Source of the DNA: CAZTLI01 sp964614375
GTDB lineage: Bacteria; Chloroflexota; Anaerolineae; Aggregatilineales; Phototrophicaceae
Reading direction: 5' to 3'
NCBI GenBank assembly: GCA_964614375.1
Contig: CAZTLI010000136.1
Span: forward strand, 1 to 11,895
DNA: 11,895 bases
The notes under the pieces are model-generated. The model was not told where the DNA came from and made no database searches. It saw nothing but the letters and a program-made list of their open reading frames with translations. Below are positions 6,649 to 11,895 of this stretch, piece by piece. Made by a program: the position numbers and the translations under genes. The stretch's first letter is position 1, and the number at the start of each line of letters is the position of its first letter.

Positions 6649-7763
6649 GGCAAAGCGCCTCGCACTGCTCGTGGGTCAGGCTGCCAGACAAGGGCAGATG
6701 TCCAGTATCCCGGCGCGAGATAACGCGGTGTGCCGCCACTGCTGTCCATCATGTAAAATACATACCCTGTCGGCTGTTCGGATAGATAAATGATTTCACG
6801 ACCATCGGGCGACCACACCGGGAAGGACTCGTCGCCACTATCATTTGTGAATTGGCGGATTTCACCTGTGTTCACCTCCACGATATAGATGTCTGCATCG
6901 CCATCACGGGTAGACCGAAACGCCAGTTGGGTACTATCGGGCGACCATGCAGGCTGAATATCGGCGGCGGCATGTGTGGTTTCAAATACCATCTCCCCCG
7001 ACGCGACACCGACAATGCCAATGTCCCAATTCGCGTTTTCGGCCTCATCCCGAATGTGATTCAGCGCGATGAAGCGACCATCGGGCGACCATGCCATTCC
7101 GGTAAAGGGATGCGAAAGCACCATCACATGGCGCAAGCCCGCGTCAGGCTGTTCCAGACGGGTCATATCCAGCACGTAGAGGCTGTTGGTATTGGGGAAC
7201 GACGATGGGCTGGTAGCAGGCTGCCGCCCTTGAAAGGCCAACCATCGGCTATCCGGCGACCAGACCGGAGACAGGGTTTCCATGCTGGTATCGGTCACCA
7301 CATAATGAACATCGGCCAACAAATCCACTATGTCGATGTACAGCCATGGGCCGATACGAATAACATATGCCAGAAAACGCCCATCCGGTGACCATGCGGG
7401 CGCTGCCGCGCTGATTCCAGTATCTACATCCGTCATGCGGCGGCGGTTTCTGCCACTGGCATCCATGACAAACAGCGCCCGATCACCTAAACGGGCATCG
7501 ACGGCAGACGTAAACGCCAATTGTGACCCATCAGACGCCCATGCCGGATAACTTTCGAGTTCAAGTGTGCGCGTGAGGTTGTAGGTGATGCCTCTGGCGA
7601 CATCGAGCACATAAATGTCCGACACCATATCTGTGATGTTATTGGTAAACGTCAGAATACCCTGCGACAGCGGCGCGCCGAGGGCCATCGACACACCTAT
7701 GGTCAGTAGACTGCTAAAGAGCACTATCGCTGTCAGTCGCAGCGTGAGGTTGACAGGGGTCAC
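6645..7763 (-). CDS. Membrane-anchored seven-bladed PD40/TolB-like beta-propeller (copy 2)
   Basis: 372 aa, paralogue of both neighbours. The start is GTG at 7763, overlapping the upstream stop (GTGA) and supported by AGGAGG nine bases upstream. Residues about 8-29 form a hydrophobic anchor (LRLTAIVLFSSLLTIGVSMA). Blade tryptophans lie at 75 (WASD), 124, 168, 225, 273, 317 and 360 (WQPD), matching the other copies one for one. Blade five has STRDGDADIYIVE, a good PD40 outer-strand motif. The link between blades three and four (GRQPATSPSSFPNTNS, about 179-194) is longer than a standard blade turn, as in the other copies, and may be a specificity loop. Location outside the membrane and ligand-binding function are inferred from the family. 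Confidence 0.86.
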   Translation of the reverse strand: MTPVNLTLRLTAIVLFSSLLTIGVSMALGAPLSQGILTFTNNITDMVSDIYVLDVARGITYNLTRTLELESYPAWASDGSQLAFTSAVDARLGDRALFVMDASGRNRRRMTDVDTGISAAAPAWSPDGRFLAYVIRIGPWLYIDIVDLLADVHYVVTDTSMETLSPVWSPDSRWLAFQGRQPATSPSSFPNTNSLYVLDMTRLEQPDAGLRHVMVLSHPFTGMAWSPDGRFIALNHIRDEAENANWDIGIVGVASGEMVFETTHAAADIQPAWSPDSTQLAFRSTRDGDADIYIVEVNTGEIRQFTNDSGDESFPVWSPDGREIIYLSEQPTGYVFYMMDSSGGTPRYLAPGYWTSALVWQPDPRAVRGALP

Positions 7764-8857
7764 GGCGCAGCCCCTCCTGCTACAGACGGGTCAGGTCGCC
7801 AGATGGGTCTACTCAGCCCGAATCCCGGCGCAAGATAACGCGGGACTCCCTCGTGGATATTGATGACATACACACCGTAGTCCGCCCCCTGTTCCACCAG
7901 ATAGGCGATTTCACGTCCGTCTGGCGACCATGCCGGGACATATTCATTTGTTGACTGCTGTGTCAGCCGACGTATATCGCCGCTCGCAACGTCCAGCAAA
8001 TAAATGTTGGCACTGCCACCACCAATAGACACGAATGCAATCGTTGTGCCGTCGGGCGACCACGCGGGCTGGACATCCAGTGTCGTCGCCTCTGTGAACA
8101 GTGTGAGTGCGCCGGTCGCCACATCGACAACCCCAATATCCCAGTTGAAGCCGGAGCCGGTGCGGGGGCCGTAGTGGGTAATCGCGAGATAGCCGCTGGC
8201 TGGCGACCATGCCATGTCGATATACGTGCGCGGAAAGCCTTCAACGCGCCGCAGACCGCGTATGGGGTCATCGAGATAGGTCGTATCCAACACAAAGATA
8301 ACAGGGGTTTGTTCACCACCCCGTTCGCGACCGTGAAACGCCAACAACCTCCCATCAGGCGACCACACCGGATAGAAATAGTCCAGCGCCTCCATGACCA
8401 GCATGAAGTTCGCGCCCGTGTGCATATCGCGCAGGCGCAGTTCATTGCCGGATGACGTGGTGGCGACATAGGCCAGATAACGTCCATCCGGTGACCAGTC
8501 CGGGCGCAGGCTGTTCACATCGGCATCGGTTATCCGTCGAACGCTGCGTCCGTGCAGGTCCATCATGTATAGGGCCTGCGCGTTTTCGTTCGCCCGGTCA
8601 GATTGAAACACGAGCCACGCCCCATCTGGCGACCATGCCGCAAATTGGTCATGCGCGGGTGACCGGGTGATATTGTGCCGGATGCCCATGGTGACATCGA
8701 GCACATACACGTCGATAGTGCTCGCGCCGATGTCGTCTGAGTAGGCGATGACGCTGGGAGTCAGCCGTGTACCCATCCCGACTGCCAGCCCAATCCCGCC
8801 CAGGCCAATCACCGTCAGCAGCGCTATCAGCCGCAGTGCGAACCGAACGACCGGCAT
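7760..8857 (-). CDS. Membrane-anchored seven-bladed PD40/TolB-like beta-propeller (copy 1)
   Basis: 365 aa. It starts with ATG at 8857, immediately after the TAA of the upstream six-bladed gene (no gap). The N-terminus is a hydrophobic segment, residues about 5-29 (RFALRLIALLTVIGLGGIG), then GTRLTPSVIAYS, the linker shared by the paralogues. Blade tryptophans are at 75, 121, 165, 217 (WSPAS), 266, 310 and 353 (WRPD). The NWDI motif before blade five is conserved. It ends in a Pro/Gly/Ala tail like the other copies. No enzymatic domain, cysteine cluster or lipobox is visible. A TolB assignment is avoided: TolB has a separate N-terminal domain and its gene sits with tol/pal genes, neither of which is seen here. 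Confidence 0.86.
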   Translation of the reverse strand: MPVVRFALRLIALLTVIGLGGIGLAVGMGTRLTPSVIAYSDDIGASTIDVYVLDVTMGIRHNITRSPAHDQFAAWSPDGAWLVFQSDRANENAQALYMMDLHGRSVRRITDADVNSLRPDWSPDGRYLAYVATTSSGNELRLRDMHTGANFMLVMEALDYFYPVWSPDGRLLAFHGRERGGEQTPVIFVLDTTYLDDPIRGLRRVEGFPRTYIDMAWSPASGYLAITHYGPRTGSGFNWDIGVVDVATGALTLFTEATTLDVQPAWSPDGTTIAFVSIGGGSANIYLLDVASGDIRRLTQQSTNEYVPAWSPDGREIAYLVEQGADYGVYVINIHEGVPRYLAPGFGLSRPIWRPDPSVAGGAAP

Positions 8858-9763
8858 TTACAGACCCAGCGCGTCTTCCAGTGTCGCGGGCTGTGGACGC
8901 CATGCCGGATACCAGTCATCGTCCTCTTTGAATGTCAGGCGCGTTTCGTCGCTGCCATCGGGACGCATCAGATAGATTTCGGTGTTCTCGTCTCTATCGC
9001 TGCGATAGGCAATCCAATTGCCATCGGGCGACCACGACGGTTGATAGTTAATCGCGCCGTCGCTGGTCAATTGCTCTAAATTGCTCCCATCGGCATCCAT
9101 GACATACACTTCCGAACCGCCGTTACCCCGACTTGACACAAACGCAATCTGGCGACCATCCGGCGAGAAGCGCGCCCACTGGTCGATTCCGCTGGCATTG
9201 GTCAAATTGCGGACGTTCGAGCCATCAGCGTCCATTATCCAGATGTCTGGATTGCCGGAACGCTGCGACGTAAAGACGATTTGCTGACCATCCGGTGACC
9301 ACGACGGCTGGATACTGTCGGATGTATCAGAGGTGATTTGTTCGAGATTTTCACCATCCGGGTCGATCAGATACAGTTGTGTCGTGCCCGTGCGATTCGA
9401 TTCAAACAGGATGCGGTCTCCCAGCGGCGACCATGCCGCAATCCAATCGCGTCCGGGGTCGAAGGTGATGCGCGTCTGGTCACTGCCATCGGCATTCATC
9501 ACATACAATTCAAAATCGCCGTCACGGTCAGACGCAAATACCAGTTGTTCCCCATCCGGCGACCATGACGGCTGCACATCGCGCGCCGGATCATCGGTCA
9601 GCCGCATCGGATTAGAGCCGTCGGCATTCATCACAAAAATGTCGTCATTTTCATCACGACCAGAGACAAACGCGAGCTGCCCGGTTTCGGCGTCGGGTTG
9701 CCGTGCGGCGGCAGCCGATACCAGCAGCAGCACGAACAATAAAATCAAGCTGTATTTTTTCAT
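8858..9763 (-). CDS. Secreted six-bladed PD40/TolB-like beta-propeller
   Basis: 301 aa from ATG 9763. This start is chosen over TTG 9766 because AGGAGA (9771-9776) lies seven bases upstream of it. The N-terminus MKKYSLILLFVLLLVSAAAA is a textbook Sec signal peptide with a likely signal peptidase I site after the alanine run near residue 20. The mature part is six PD40 blades whose signature positions are 67, 111, 155, 199 (FSPD), 244 and 288 (WRP), a spacing of 44, 44, 44, 45 and 44 residues. Each blade has a SDRDGDxELYVMNADGS-type segment rich in Asp and Gly, which could bind cations. It is the promoter-proximal gene of the propeller operon and more regular than the three anchored paralogues downstream. 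Function is unknown; export is well supported and partner or ligand binding is inferred. Confidence 0.88.
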   Translation of the reverse strand: MKKYSLILLFVLLLVSAAAARQPDAETGQLAFVSGRDENDDIFVMNADGSNPMRLTDDPARDVQPSWSPDGEQLVFASDRDGDFELYVMNADGSDQTRITFDPGRDWIAAWSPLGDRILFESNRTGTTQLYLIDPDGENLEQITSDTSDSIQPSWSPDGQQIVFTSQRSGNPDIWIMDADGSNVRNLTNASGIDQWARFSPDGRQIAFVSSRGNGGSEVYVMDADGSNLEQLTSDGAINYQPSWSPDGNWIAYRSDRDENTEIYLMRPDGSDETRLTFKEDDDWYPAWRPQPATLEDALGL

Positions 9764-9770
9764 CAAAATA

Positions 9771-9809
9771 TCTCCTTTGCAGCGCTTAAAAGACTGTACT
9801 CATAGTATA
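9771..9809 (-). promoter_or_regulatory. RBS and candidate promoter of the propeller operon
   Basis: Reading on the minus strand, a strong Shine-Dalgarno AAAGGAGA (9771-9778) sits seven bases before the ATG at 9763. A -10-like TATACT (complement of 9804-9809, five of six) lies further upstream and would give a leader of about 34 bases. No good -35 is found at the right spacing. The RBS is firm; the promoter is tentative. Confidence 0.4.
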
Positions 9810-9854
9810 CACATCTCGTATTCAAGCGGGGTAACTATTCACATAATTCTGTCG

Positions 9855-9963
9855 CCAAACCCCCATCCCCAACCCATAGACGAGGGAAGGGAGCAGAACG
9901 GGTTAGCAGCATTCGAGAAATCCTCTCTTCGCCAGCGGGGAGGGGATTGGTTGGAGGGGTTGC
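9855..9963. repeat. Degenerate G/C-run inverted repeat (REP/MITE-like)
   Basis: The left arm CCAAACCCCCATCCCCAACC (9855-9874) and right arm GGGGATTGGTTGGAGGGGTT (9942-9961) are imperfect complements. Inside, CCTCTC (9922-9927) faces GGGGAGGGG (9937-9945) across a short CG-rich loop. C-run ends facing G-run ends around a folding centre are typical of small non-coding interspersed elements in many bacterial genomes. It lies between the YitT gene and the propeller promoter and has no open frame. Confidence 0.42.
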
Positions 9964-10158
9964 GAGCAGGAATTCAGAGACTTAAGCGATAGACAATCGT
10001 TACCCGATTCATTCGGAACGTTCCAGCGGTGAGCCTGGCTTTTTGTAGCTGCGTGATTTTAATCCGCAGCGGCACGCGAGACCCCCGACCTGAAATCCTT
10101 ATCGTGACAGTATTGCGCCAGCGGCTCAATACTATTAAAGGAATACATCGTAATTGCG
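9964..10158. other. Non-coding region with palindrome and two hairpins downstream of YitT gene
   Basis: No credible gene is seen on either strand. It holds a perfect ten-base palindrome GGAACGTTCC (10015-10024). One hairpin is GCTGCG-T-GATT / AATC-CGCAGC (10048-10070). Another is AGTATTG...CAATACT (10109-10115 with 10127-10133) with an inner GCC/GGC pair. The last lies 25 bases past the YitT stop on the minus strand and may act in 3'-end formation, but no T tract follows it. Confidence 0.4.
10109..10133 (-). terminator. Stem-loop downstream of YitT-family gene
   Basis: A perfect seven-base stem (AGTATTG with CAATACT), a one-base mismatch, then a GCC/GGC inner stem and a three-base loop. It starts about 25 bases beyond the YitT stop codon. 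Without a following T run it may be an mRNA-stabilising or Rho-assisted end, not a classical intrinsic terminator. Confidence 0.3.
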
Positions 10159-11034
10159 TTAGCCAACTTTCGGGCGACCAAACCCCGCGCCATAGGCCGC
10201 GTGCCCCTGCCCGATGACGATGAAGGCATTGGGGTCGATGGACTGCACCAGCCCCCGCAAATCACTCACCTGTGATCGCCCAATCGTGACATACAGCACC
10301 GTGTGATTGTGCCCGGTATACATGCCCTGTGCCTGCCAACTGGTCACACCGCGTCCGATGATGCCCATGATGCCATCGGCTACGGCTTGCGGTTGGTCGG
10401 TGATGATGACGGCGGTACGAATGACGCTGGGGCCTTCCAGCACATAATCCGTCGCCAATCCATTGACGAACAGTGCCACCGCGGCATACAACGACGCCTC
10501 CCAGCCGAAGAACACGCCCGCCGCGCCCACCACCAGCATATCGGTATAGAGATAGGTCGTGCTCATGGGTGTGCCAAATTTAAGCTGGATGATGCGCGCC
10601 AGAGTCGCTGTGCCGCCACCCGTCCCGCCAGACCGGAAAATAATCCCGCCGCTGATGCCGCCCAGGACTCCCGCGAACAGGGCATTCAGCAGCACATTGT
10701 CGCTGAGACCCTGCGCCGGGAAAAAGGGCGTCAGCAGGTCAATCGCCAGCGAATAAATCACCACAACAAACCCCGCCGACAGCACCGCCCACAGACCAAT
10801 CATGCGATAGGCCAGCAGCATAATCGGGATATTGCCGACGATAATCATCAAGCCAATCGGCCAATTGAACAATTCATTGAGGATAATCGCCGCCCCCGTC
10901 ACGCCGCCGGGTGCAAGGTTAAAAGGGGCCATAAACACTATCACACTGATTGCGCCGATGAGCGCGCCAATCACCAGCCAGACCATGCGTAACACCTGCG
11001 ACTGCCAGTTGAGATATGTGCCAATCTTCGTCAC
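10159..11034 (-). CDS. YitT family membrane protein (DUF161 + DUF2179)
   Basis: 291 aa from the preferred GTG at 11034, typical for YitT/YpjC-like proteins. The first two thirds contain about five or six membrane segments, with MAPFNLAPGGVTGAAIIL near the N-terminus and the conserved glycine-rich RSGGTGGGTATLARII in the middle. The C-terminal about 80 residues are the cytoplasmic DUF2179 domain, starting TAVIITDQPQAVADGIM and ending near QGHAAYGAGF. An upstream GTG at 11079 would add 15 residues but has no Shine-Dalgarno. GTG 11034 has GGAGG five bases before it and starts just ahead of the first helix. The biochemical role of the family is not settled; a transporter or channel-like function is often suggested. 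It lies downstream of the methyltransferase gene on the same strand. Confidence 0.88.
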   Translation of the reverse strand: MTKIGTYLNWQSQVLRMVWLVIGALIGAISVIVFMAPFNLAPGGVTGAAIILNELFNWPIGLMIIVGNIPIMLLAYRMIGLWAVLSAGFVVVIYSLAIDLLTPFFPAQGLSDNVLLNALFAGVLGGISGGIIFRSGGTGGGTATLARIIQLKFGTPMSTTYLYTDMLVVGAAGVFFGWEASLYAAVALFVNGLATDYVLEGPSVIRTAVIITDQPQAVADGIMGIIGRGVTSWQAQGMYTGHNHTVLYVTIGRSQVSDLRGLVQSIDPNAFIVIGQGHAAYGAGFGRPKVG

Positions 11035-11119
11035 CGTTCCCTCCAAGGGGGTGGATGGATTATTGTGTCCTGTATCCACTGTATTCTAACATGACTGGGA
11101 GGGAAAGGCCTGGTGATGG
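11035..11119 (-). promoter_or_regulatory. Leader/possible promoter of the YitT gene
   Basis: 85 bases separate the methyltransferase stop and the preferred YitT start. On the minus strand TAGAAT and, closer in, AATAAT each match five of six bases of a -10 box, but neither has a convincing -35. Read-through from the methyltransferase is equally plausible. GGAGGG (11039-11044) is the ribosome binding site. Confidence 0.28.
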
Positions 11120-11895
11120 CTAACATGGTTTTCGCAAGATGATGAGTGTTTCGTAATAGGCGTCGAGCGAACGGGGACGGGCGTTCATGTTGCCCTTTTT
11201 CAGCAGCAGATGATGCAGGTCGATGAGGGCGAATCCGGCGCGTTCGGCGGCGCGTGCCAGCAAATCCGCCGTCTTCACGATATAGAGAACGTCGCGCGTG
11301 TGATGTTGATAGAAGGTATTTTGCTTGCCACTGACGACCACCGCCATGCCACCGGGACACAACGCCTCGTTCATCGCGGCGAAGGTCTGGCGCATATCGA
11401 CGAAATAACGGGCAGTTGGTTCGGCTTTGGGCGCGCGCAACGCATCCGATTGCAACCAGCGCACGAGATTTTGCACATCGTCATCCAACGCCGTCCCATC
11501 GACCCTACCGCCGTCCATCGAGCCTATCGACTCATCGACCAGGGTATCTACCGCGCCCCTATCGACCATACCCAACGCCAATAGAGACGGCGCGCGCGCT
11601 TTCGCATAACTTTCGCGCCCGCTGGACGCCGGGAGATAGGGCGGTGAATTGAGCATGATGTCGAATCGACCCAATTCAGGCGCAATCTGGCGGGTATCGG
11701 CTTGAACGACCTGTGCAGGTGCTAACTGTAAATGCAAGGTCTGGCGCAGCCAATCGGCAGTCGCCACCATCGCCACCGTTTTCCGCAGACTATCGACCAA
11801 TAAGTCCGCCAGCGATGTTTTGGAAAATGTCAACGAGAATCGTCCCGCGCCTGTCCCTAGAAAGCGCATCCGAATGCGGCGGGTGATGGCGTCCG
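11120..11895 (-). CDS. DNA methyltransferase with NSPPY motif, N-terminus outside window
   Basis: The reading frame stays open to the right edge (residues DAITRRIR precede the first in-window ATG at 11869), so about 257 C-terminal codons are seen. The catalytic motif IV NSPPY (about 11636-11650) follows VVQADTRQIAPELGRFDIML, as in amino-methylating DNA methyltransferases (N4-cytosine or N6-adenine). After it come a conserved-looking SSGRESYAKARAPS loop, RYFVDMRQTFAAMNEALCPGG (strand-helix of the Rossmann fold) and a C-terminal YYETLIILRK. No DPFxGSG motif I is visible after SPPY, so the SAM-binding motif should lie in the missing N-terminus. No restriction endonuclease is seen beside it, so it could be an orphan methylase or an RNA/protein-modifying relative. 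The short hydrophilic stretch DESIGSMDGGRVDGTALDDD looks like a lineage-specific insertion. Confidence 0.75.
   Translation of the reverse strand, partial: DAITRRIRMRFLGTGAGRFSLTFSKTSLADLLVDSLRKTVAMVATADWLRQTLHLQLAPAQVVQADTRQIAPELGRFDIMLNSPPYLPASSGRESYAKARAPSLLALGMVDRGAVDTLVDESIGSMDGGRVDGTALDDDVQNLVRWLQSDALRAPKAEPTARYFVDMRQTFAAMNEALCPGGMAVVVSGKQNTFYQHHTRDVLYIVKTADLLARAAERAGFALIDLHHLLLKKGNMNARPRSLDAYYETLIILRKPC

Larger units (their letters stand above)
5406..8857 (-). repeat. Tandem array of propeller paralogues (three intact copies plus one relic)
   Basis: Three consecutive genes of about 1.1 kb and a broken fourth share the same order: short hydrophobic N-terminus, G(T/A)xL linker, seven blades, and a proline-rich tail ending in Pro. 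A blade-specific motif (NWDI, then a strand and a glycine turn, just after the fourth Trp) occurs at the same place in all three. Copies therefore align blade by blade, pointing to whole-gene duplication. At DNA level the minus-strand codons for WSPDG recur throughout as GGCGACCA on the plus strand. Confidence 0.75.

Noticed and set aside
5590..9660. CRISPR-like array of short repeats (recurring GGCGACCATGC)
   Set aside because: The repeats lie in frame within coding sequence at about 130-160 base intervals, vary at codon third positions, and encode the beta-propeller signature.
5530..9763. Long plus-strand open frames opposite the propeller genes
   Set aside because: They are antisense shadows of a strongly repeated, GC-biased coding pattern; the repeated residues mirror the WSPDG codons and they have no ribosome binding sites.
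5530..9763. tolB of a Tol-Pal system
   Set aside because: Similarity is limited to PD40 blades; the TolB N-terminal domain and any tolQRA/pal neighbours are absent.
10059..10265. 68-codon minus-strand frame overlapping the YitT 3' end
   Set aside because: Mostly out-of-frame reading of the YitT C-terminus plus non-coding DNA; no start signal.

Overview
The window is moderately GC-rich bacterial DNA with tightly packed operons, many of whose genes overlap by four bases. The gene set (a BMP-family nucleoside/sugar-type ABC importer, exported PD40/TolB-like beta-propellers, a YitT-family membrane protein and a PyrK/PyrD-like pair) would fit an uncultured Chloroflexota (Anaerolineae-like) genome. 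That assignment is an inference from gene style; no rRNA or marker gene is present.

Layout. (1) Positions 1-3327, minus strand: an ABC importer operon encoding a double ATPase, a YufP-like permease and a YufQ-like permease, joined by ATGA overlaps; the last gene runs off the left edge. (2) Positions 3328-3666: a divergent regulatory region with three copies of CAATGGT and an extended -10 promoter. (3) Positions 3667-5353, plus strand: a two-gene operon resembling the electron-transfer (PyrK) and catalytic (PyrD, class 1B) subunits of dihydroorotate dehydrogenase. The PyrK-like protein keeps the [2Fe-2S] cysteines but has lost the NAD-binding glycine motif. The PyrD-like protein keeps the fold landmarks but lacks the catalytic Cys and most of the orotate-contacting residues. 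This pair is unlikely to be ordinary pyrimidine-biosynthetic DHODH. Its position opposite a nucleoside-type importer makes it the best candidate here for an undescribed function.

(4) Positions 5406-9763, minus strand: an operon of exported beta-propellers. The first gene encodes a six-bladed secreted propeller with a nearly exact 44-residue repeat. Three tandem paralogues follow, each a seven-bladed propeller behind an N-terminal hydrophobic segment, with genes that overlap or abut. After the last comes a frameshifted, truncated relic of a fourth copy that keeps the overlapping start codon. (5) Positions 9764-10158: about 395 bases without a gene, holding the propeller operon promoter, a degenerate G/C-rich inverted repeat of REP/MITE type and two hairpins. 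(6) Positions 10159-11895, minus strand: a YitT-family membrane protein, preceded by the C-terminal part of an SPPY-type DNA methyltransferase that enters from the right edge.

How the genes work together: the importer operon and the PyrK/PyrD-like pair diverge from one regulatory region and could form one uptake-plus-redox module, which is inference. The propeller cluster is a separate expanding family of envelope proteins with no Tol-Pal genes beside it.
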